DNA from: Parafrankia irregularis | GTDB lineage: Bacteria; Actinomycetota; Actinomycetes; Frankiales; Frankiaceae | Length of the DNA stretch: 64,000 nt | Assembly (NCBI RefSeq): GCF_001536285.1 | Contig: NZ_FAOZ01000008.1 | Coordinates: 213,118 to 277,117, forward strand | Direction of reading: 5' to 3' | Part shown: positions 59,302 through 64,000 of the stretch, in pieces | Numbering within the stretch: the first letter of the stretch is position 1 | Layout of the letters: each line of letters begins with the position of its first letter | Program-made: the position numbers and the translations under genes | Notes under the pieces: generated by a model | What the model was told of the DNA's origin: nothing | Seen by the model: the letters and a program-made list of their open reading frames with translations, nothing else | Databases searched by the model: none

Positions 59302-60582
59302 TCAGTCGGCCGGCAGGACTGTCGGCGGGAGGGGGTGGCGGAACAGGGCCGCGGCGTTCTCGCAGCACATCGCCCGGATCTCGGCGGGCGGAACGTGGCC
59401 CCAGACGTCGGCGAGCACGCTCTGGGTGTCCGGCCAGGTGCCGTCTCCGTGCGGATAGTCCGTCTCGACCATGATGTTCTCGACGCCGATCCGGTGGCGG
59501 GTGTCGATCGTCGACGGGTCGTCAAGGGTGCAGAACCAGAAGTTGCGGCGCAGCACCTCGGCGGGGCGCAGGTCCCAGCCGGTGCCGTAGCCGGACCGGT
59601 CGACGATGTTGTCGAGCCGGTCGAGCAGCATCGCGACCCAGCCGATCCCGCCCTCGCTCATCGCGATCTTCAACGTCGGGAGGCGGGCCGGGTGGCCCGA
59701 CCACAGCCACTCCGCGCAGGCGGTGAGCGAGGCCTGGCCGAACAGCGTCGCACCCAGCTGCAGGCCGGGCGCGCCGGGCGGCGCGTCGGACAGGCCCGAG
59801 CTGCCCACGTGCAGGGTGATGACGGTGTCCGTCTCCACACAGGCGTTGATGATCGGGTCCCAGTGGTCACGATCCCACAGCGACGGCAGGCCGATCGAGT
59901 GCGGGCGCTCCGGGAAGGTGACGGCGGTGAAGCCGCGGGCGGCGTTGCGGCGGATCTCCGCGGCGGCGAGTGCCGGGTCCGCCAGGTAGGTGATGCCCAT
60001 CGGCACGACCCGCTCGGGGTAGGCCTGGAACCATTCCTCGTGCAGCCAGTCGTTCCAGGCACGCACACAGGCGAGGCCGAGATCGCGGTCGCGGGCGCCG
60101 AAGAACACCCGGCCGCAGAAGCCGGTGATCTGCGAGGGGAAGTTCACCGACGCCCAGACCCCGTTGACGTCCATGTCGCGGACCCTGGCGTCGATGTCGT
60201 AGCAGCCGGGACGCATGTGCTCGAACCGGAACGGCTCCAGCTTCACCGTCTCCGGCCGCCGCCCGGCGACGGCGTTCATCCCGACCTGGGTGAAGGTCTG
60301 GTCCTCGAAGTGCCACACCTGGTGGCCCTGGTCGGTTTCGACGATGCGTGGCGCGGCGTCGGCGAACCGTGCCGGAACCCGCCCCTCGAACAGGTGCGGA
60401 GGCTCGACAACGTGATCGTCAACGGAGATGACGGTGTACCGGACAGCCCGCGGACCGGGCTCGGGTAAGAACAGCGCGGGGTCGAGGTCGGTGGGCACGC
60501 CGGTGTCGCTCACTGCGGCAGTGCCGCTCACTGCGGCAGTGCCGCTCACTGCGGCGGTGCCGCTCACTGCGGTGCTGTTCAT
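59302..60582 (-). CDS. Amidohydrolase-superfamily enzyme with a repetitive N-terminal leader
   Basis: A 426-residue member of the VDDH-VEPP subgroup: VISVDDHVVEPPH (Asp55, His57), GMNAVAGRRPETV, mid-barrel His in ITLHVGSSG, and VETDYPHGDGTWP. The first 28 residues, MNSTAVSGTAAVSGTAAVSG and so on, are a tandem 6-residue repeat coded by four 18-bp units and are not part of the fold. The core is therefore similar in size to the amidohydrolases at 4.0 and 53.5 kb but more distant from either than they are from each other. It is the first gene of the amidohydrolase-aldolase operon, divergent from the alcohol dehydrogenase. Confidence 0.9.
   Translation of the reverse strand: MNSTAVSGTAAVSGTAAVSGTAAVSDTGVPTDLDPALFLPEPGPRAVRYTVISVDDHVVEPPHLFEGRVPARFADAAPRIVETDQGHQVWHFEDQTFTQVGMNAVAGRRPETVKLEPFRFEHMRPGCYDIDARVRDMDVNGVWASVNFPSQITGFCGRVFFGARDRDLGLACVRAWNDWLHEEWFQAYPERVVPMGITYLADPALAAAEIRRNAARGFTAVTFPERPHSIGLPSLWDRDHWDPIINACVETDTVITLHVGSSGLSDAPPGAPGLQLGATLFGQASLTACAEWLWSGHPARLPTLKIAMSEGGIGWVAMLLDRLDNIVDRSGYGTGWDLRPAEVLRRNFWFCTLDDPSTIDTRHRIGVENIMVETDYPHGDGTWPDTQSVLADVWGHVPPAEIRAMCCENAAALFRHPLPPTVLPAD
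60503..60574 (-). repeat. Four 18-bp tandem repeats in a coding leader
   Basis: The unit GTGCCGCTCACTGCGGCA (plus strand) occurs four times with one or two changes per copy and codes the AVSGTA repeat of the amidohydrolase. The length is a multiple of three, so copy-number change would keep the frame. Confidence 0.85.
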
Positions 60583-61162
60583 GAAGGCCTTCCCAGGAGG
60601 ACGAGGGTGAGGAAGAGCGCGCCGAACCGCCCGCGGTGCGCAACTCGCCTCCGGCGCACGCCGCCCAGAACGGCTCGGTCAGCGGCGCGCGTGGGGCGAA
60701 CGACATCCCGGCCGCCTGGGGCCGCAACCATGCATCACCGCTAGGACTATTAGTTCGAGCGGATGGTGACGGAACTGCGGGAGAAGAATCGCTCACGGCA
60801 GCCCTCGCCGCCTCCTTCGACCTGCGACTCGGCAGATCACGCTGCTCTGGTCATCGTGGAGCTACCAGGGACGACACCGGCTGGTGCGGACGATTCACTT
60901 CACCACACTCCCGTTTGGAGCTCAATAGTCTTTTAGACTGCAGGTCGTCGAGGAGAACGACGCGGAGGGCGCTCAGACGCGCCTTGTCGGCCGATTCGCC
61001 CGTCAGGCCCCCGGCTCCGGCCCAGGTCGTCTCCCGTGCCTTCCCGCAGCTCGTGGCCGGCGCGCCCACGGCTGGCCGGTACGGGGAAGGACGACTCCCT
61101 CTTGCGCGGACACGGACCACAGCCTAAACATATAGACATATTCCGTCCGAAACGGAGGAGAT
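60583..61162. promoter_or_regulatory. Divergent control region before the alcohol dehydrogenase gene
   Basis: No gene supported in this 580-bp gap. It contains a 13-bp palindrome AGTCT-TTT-AGACT at 60925-60937 and a second AT-rich spot ACATATAGACATATT at 61128-61142, about 20 bp before the alcohol dehydrogenase start. The reverse of the latter, AATATGTCTATATG, is similar to the ATATCTA palindromes of cluster III. A 163-codon open frame here is low-complexity and lacks a ribosome site. Confidence 0.45.
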
Positions 61163-62281
61163 ATGAAGAGCAGGGCGGCCGTGCTGCACGAACAGCCCGG
61201 GAAATGGCAGATCGCCGAGATCGAGGTCGAGCCACCCCGGCAGGGAGAACTCCTCGTCCGGATGGTCGCGGCCGGGTTATGCCATTCCGATGATCACGTC
61301 GCGACCGGCGACATGCCGTTCACCGGCGCGCTGCCCCTCGTCGGCGGCCACGAGGGAGCGGGCATCGTCGAGCAGGTCGGCCCGCACACCGACGGGTGGC
61401 AGGTCGGCGACCATGTCGTCCTGCCTTTCCTTCCGGCATGCGGGAGGTGCCGCTGGTGCTCGTCGGGGATGCAGAACCTCTGCGACAACGGAGCCCGGAC
61501 GCTTTCCGGCGCGCGCGAGGACGGCTCCAGCCGGCTGTCTCTCGACGGCCGGCCGGTGGGCCAGATGGCCAGCCTCGCGACCTTCAGCGAGTACACGACC
61601 CTGTCCGTGAACTCGGCCGTCAAGGTCTCCACCGATCTCGATCTCGTCTCGGCCTGCCTCACCAGCTGCTGCGTGTCGACCGGCTGGGGCGCGGCGGTGA
61701 ACTCGGCCGAGGTCCGGCCCGGCGACGTCATCATCGTGCTGGGTGTCGGGGGCATCGGGATGAACGCGGTGCAGGGCGCCGCCCACGCCGGCGCACGGGT
61801 TCTCGTGGCGGTCGACCCCGTGGAATGGAAGCGTCAGCGCGCACTGGAGTTCGGCGCCACGCACGCGGTGGCATCCGTCGAGGAGGCGACCGAGATCGCC
61901 CGCGCGCACAGCAACGGGCAGGGCGCCGACGCGACGATCGTCTGCGTCGGCGTGACGAACGGCGCGAACATCGGGGCGGCCTTCTCCAGCATCCGGAAGG
62001 CCGGAACCTGCGTCGTCGTCGGGCTGGGCAACATCCTCCAGGACGGCAACCTGCCGCTGTCGCTGCATGAGCTCGTGCTGTTCCAGAAGCGGCTGCAGGG
62101 CTCTTTGTTCGGCGCGTGCAACCCGATGCGGGACATCCCGGCCCTGCTGGACCTGTACCGCGCCGGCAAGCTGCGCCTGGACGAGCTGATCACCACCCGC
62201 TACTCGCTGGAGCAGATCAACGACGGCTTCGCGGACATGCACGCCGGGCGAAACATCCGTGGCGTCATCACCTTCGGCTAG
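61163..62281 (+). CDS. Zinc alcohol dehydrogenase, NDMA-dependent type
   Basis: A 372-residue medium-chain dehydrogenase. Catalytic zinc ligands are Cys40 (GLCHSDDH) and His63/Glu64 (GGHEGAGIVE). The structural zinc is held by Cys93, Cys96, Cys99 and Cys107 (CGRCRWCSSGMQNLC). The nucleotide motif is GVGGIGMNAVQGAAHAGAR. The sequence follows the NDMA-dependent group of actinobacterial alcohol dehydrogenases, which keep a tightly bound NAD and are linked with the redox cofactor mycofactocin. CGGAGGAGAT precedes the ATG. It is followed after 108 bp by an aldehyde dehydrogenase gene, giving an alcohol-to-acid module. Confidence 0.93.
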   Translation: MKSRAAVLHEQPGKWQIAEIEVEPPRQGELLVRMVAAGLCHSDDHVATGDMPFTGALPLVGGHEGAGIVEQVGPHTDGWQVGDHVVLPFLPACGRCRWCSSGMQNLCDNGARTLSGAREDGSSRLSLDGRPVGQMASLATFSEYTTLSVNSAVKVSTDLDLVSACLTSCCVSTGWGAAVNSAEVRPGDVIIVLGVGGIGMNAVQGAAHAGARVLVAVDPVEWKRQRALEFGATHAVASVEEATEIARAHSNGQGADATIVCVGVTNGANIGAAFSSIRKAGTCVVVGLGNILQDGNLPLSLHELVLFQKRLQGSLFGACNPMRDIPALLDLYRAGKLRLDELITTRYSLEQINDGFADMHAGRNIRGVITFG

Positions 62282-62389
62282 CACGGCCAGCACCGCGACC
62301 ACGGCCCACGCGGGGCCGAAACGCCCCGTGGCGGAAGTGCCGAACCCGGGACGTCCGGCCACGGCGTGATGAGAACAAGGAGGCACGCG

Positions 62390-63892
62390 ATGAGCGTGGC
62401 GACAGGCATCGAGCAACACGTAAAGCACCCGGACCAGTTGTACATCGGCGGCCAGTGGGTCGCCCCGTTATCCACCGCGTTGATCGACGTCGTCGACTCG
62501 GCGACCGAGGAGGTCTTCCTCCGGGTCGCCGAGGCAGGCGAGGCGGACCTGGACCGGGCCATCACCGCCGCCCGCTCGGCCTTCGACGACGGGCCGTGGC
62601 CTTCCCTCGCGCACACCGAGCGCGCAGCCTACCTGCGCCGGTTCGCCGCCGAGCTGGCGACCCGCGGGGAGGCCATCACGCAGCTCTGGCCGCGGGAGTC
62701 CGGGGCGCTCGCGATGGTGGCCCCGCACATGGCACCGATGGCCGCGGGCGTCTTCGAGTACTACGCCGGCCTGGCCGACACCTATCCGTTCGAGGAGCCG
62801 GTCACACCGACGATGGGCAGCGGGTTCGGTCTGCTCGTCCGGGAAGCGGTCGGTGTCGTGGGCGCGATCATCCCCTGGAACGTGCCACTGCAGCTCGCCG
62901 TCCAGAAGGTCGCGCCGGCGCTGCTGGCGGGCTGCACGGTCGTGCTCAAGGCGGCCCCCGAGGCGCCCGGGTCGGCGTACGTGCTGGCCGAATGCGCCGA
63001 GGCCGCCGGCCTGCCAGCGGGCGTGTTCAACGTCGTGACGGCCGACCGCGCGGTGTCCGAGCGGCTGGTGACCGACGCCCGGGTCGACAAGATCGCCTTC
63101 ACCGGCTCCACCGCCGCCGGCCGGCGGATCGCGTCGCTGTGCGGGCAGCGCATCGCCCGGTTCACGCTCGAGCTCGGCGGGAAGTCCGCCGCGGTCGTGC
63201 TCGACGACGCCGACCTGACGAAGGCCGCGACGGCCCTCGCCGGCGCCGAGTGCTTCCTGACCGGCCAGGTCTGCGCCTCGCTCACCCGCATCGTCGTCCC
63301 GCGCGGCGTGCACGACGAGTTCGTGGAGACTCTCGCGCAGGTGTTCTCCCAGGTGGTCGTGGGCGATCCCTATGACCCGGCGACGCAGATGGGCCCGCTG
63401 GCGATGGCCCGGCAGCGTGATCGCGTCGAGGGCTACATCCGGGCCGGCGTCGACAGCGGCGCGAAGCTGGTCACCGGCGGCGGGCGGCCGGGCCATCTGG
63501 AGCGCGGCTACTACATCGAACCGACGGTCTTCGGCGGCGTCGACAACAGCTCGACGATCGCCCAGGAGGAGATCTTCGGCCCGGTGCTCAGCGTGATCCC
63601 GGCGGCCGACGAGGCCGACGCGATCAGGATCGCGAACGACACGATCTACGGGCTGAACGCCGCGGTGTTCACCGAGGACGTCGACCGGGCACGTGCCGTC
63701 GCCGGCAGGCTGCGGTCCGGGACGGTCGGCCACAACGCGATGCGGGCCGACACCGGCATCGCGTTCGGCGGGTTCAAGCAGTCGGGCATCGGGCGGGAAG
63801 GCGGCCTCGAGGGCCTGCTGCCCTATCTGGAGACGAAGATGATCCTGCTGGACGAGGCGCCGGCCAGGTACCGCGAGGAAGCGGCGCATTGA
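62390..63892 (+). CDS. NAD(P)-dependent aldehyde dehydrogenase (III)
   Basis: A 500-residue aldehyde dehydrogenase. The general base is Glu261 (TLELGGKS) and the nucleophile Cys295 (LTGQVCASLTR). IIPWNVPLQL and FTGSTAAGRRI contact the cofactor, and the C-terminal FGGFKQSGIGREGG and LLPYLETK are normal. The active-site context (GQVCAS) differs from the GQGC of the other two copies, so specificity is likely different. ACAAGGAGGCACGCG precedes the ATG. Together with the upstream alcohol dehydrogenase it would oxidise a primary alcohol to an acid. Confidence 0.95.
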   Translation: MSVATGIEQHVKHPDQLYIGGQWVAPLSTALIDVVDSATEEVFLRVAEAGEADLDRAITAARSAFDDGPWPSLAHTERAAYLRRFAAELATRGEAITQLWPRESGALAMVAPHMAPMAAGVFEYYAGLADTYPFEEPVTPTMGSGFGLLVREAVGVVGAIIPWNVPLQLAVQKVAPALLAGCTVVLKAAPEAPGSAYVLAECAEAAGLPAGVFNVVTADRAVSERLVTDARVDKIAFTGSTAAGRRIASLCGQRIARFTLELGGKSAAVVLDDADLTKAATALAGAECFLTGQVCASLTRIVVPRGVHDEFVETLAQVFSQVVVGDPYDPATQMGPLAMARQRDRVEGYIRAGVDSGAKLVTGGGRPGHLERGYYIEPTVFGGVDNSSTIAQEEIFGPVLSVIPAADEADAIRIANDTIYGLNAAVFTEDVDRARAVAGRLRSGTVGHNAMRADTGIAFGGFKQSGIGREGGLEGLLPYLETKMILLDEAPARYREEAAH

Positions 63893-63967
63893 TCTCGCCT
63901 CCCGCGCCCGGCGACTTCCTGGGCCGCTGCCTGGTCGGCAGGTGCGCCTTCTCCACCGTACGAGCTA

Positions 63968-63984
63968 CTAGAACCAGAATCTAG
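63968..63984. promoter_or_regulatory. CTAGA...TCTAG palindrome at the window end
   Basis: CTAGA and TCTAG form a 5-bp inverted repeat with a 7-base spacer, 75 bp after the aldehyde dehydrogenase stop. It resembles the TCTAGA core of the cluster III sites. It may control a gene beyond the window. The rest of 63893-64000 shows no gene. Confidence 0.35.
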
Positions 63985-64000
63985 AATGGTCTCGATCGGG

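Noticed and set aside
60503-60574. Regular 18-bp repeats that might suggest a CRISPR array
   Set aside because: There are no spacers, the units are tandem and in frame, and they code an AVSGTA leader of an amidohydrolase.
60636-61127. 163-codon frame in the alcohol dehydrogenase control region
   Set aside because: Low complexity, no ribosome site, and interrupted in function by regulatory palindromes.
1-64000. Mobile element, prophage or integrated plasmid
   Set aside because: No transposase, integrase, recombinase, terminal inverted repeats, attachment-site duplication or phage structural genes were seen, and composition is uniform apart from intergenic AT-rich spots.
1-64000. tRNA or rRNA genes
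   Set aside because: No cloverleaf-like segment with T-loop GTTCGA context or rRNA-like block was noticed. Only a tRNA scan could exclude one with certainty.

Overview
The window is GC-rich (about 70%), with frequent GTG starts, many 4-8 bp stop/start overlaps and Shine-Dalgarno-rich operons. Together with its families (Pnkp/Hen1 RNA repair, AveC-like membrane proteins, many P450s, amidohydrolases and two-subunit acyl-CoA dehydrogenases) this points to a filamentous actinomycete. Frankia/Parafrankia is the best guess, but this is inferred from content and no alignment was possible. I saw no tRNA, rRNA, CRISPR array, insertion sequence or prophage.

Layout. 0-3 kb: a YdeI-like gene, an SDR/TetR divergent pair with a double operator, and yaaA. 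3-18.5 kb: catabolic or modifying cluster I, almost all on the minus strand. It holds a P450, amidohydrolase, 38-residue membrane peptide and AveC-like protein; a tandem TetR regulator on the plus strand; then a six-gene operon (signal-less binding protein, AveC-like, SDR, aldehyde dehydrogenase, P450, lipoprotein binding protein) preceded by a NorD/NorQ-type VWA + AAA+ pair. A TTTGTTC-centred palindrome precedes three of these units. 19-24 kb: a membrane acyltransferase, an unusual cysteine-repeat surface protein and an unknown partner. 24.4-25.9 kb: a cytoplasmic-looking tyrosinase coupled to a MelC1-like caddy with a histidine tail. 25.9-30.4 kb: the hen1-pnkp RNA repair operon. 30.7-41.1 kb: cluster II, with a six-gene minus operon (two paralogous small proteins, LuxE-like, LuxC-like, P450, SDR), a convergent TetR gene, and a divergent aldehyde dehydrogenase plus a second signal-less binding protein. 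41.6-47.5 kb: a branched-chain-amino-acid-type ABC importer whose second ATPase lies on the opposite strand. 48-63.9 kb: cluster III, acyl-CoA catabolism (two-subunit and fused acyl-CoA dehydrogenases, acyl-CoA synthetase, KshA-like Rieske oxygenase, three amidohydrolases, class II aldolase, NDMA-type alcohol dehydrogenase, aldehyde dehydrogenase). Several of its intergenic regions share an AT-rich ATATCTA-type palindrome.

How it may work together (inference): ligands enter through the ABC importer and are oxidised by P450, Rieske, alcohol and aldehyde dehydrogenase steps. They are activated by the acyl-CoA synthetase and degraded by acyl-CoA dehydrogenases, while amidohydrolase-superfamily enzymes hydrolyse or decarboxylate intermediates. 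Cluster II runs the other way at one step, since LuxE/LuxC would reduce a carboxylate to an aldehyde. The most unusual items are the LuxCE-P450 operon with its paired small proteins, the signal-less binding-protein pair, the cysteine-repeat protein, the rearranged tyrosinase caddy, and the in-frame tandem repeats at the ends of many proteins.
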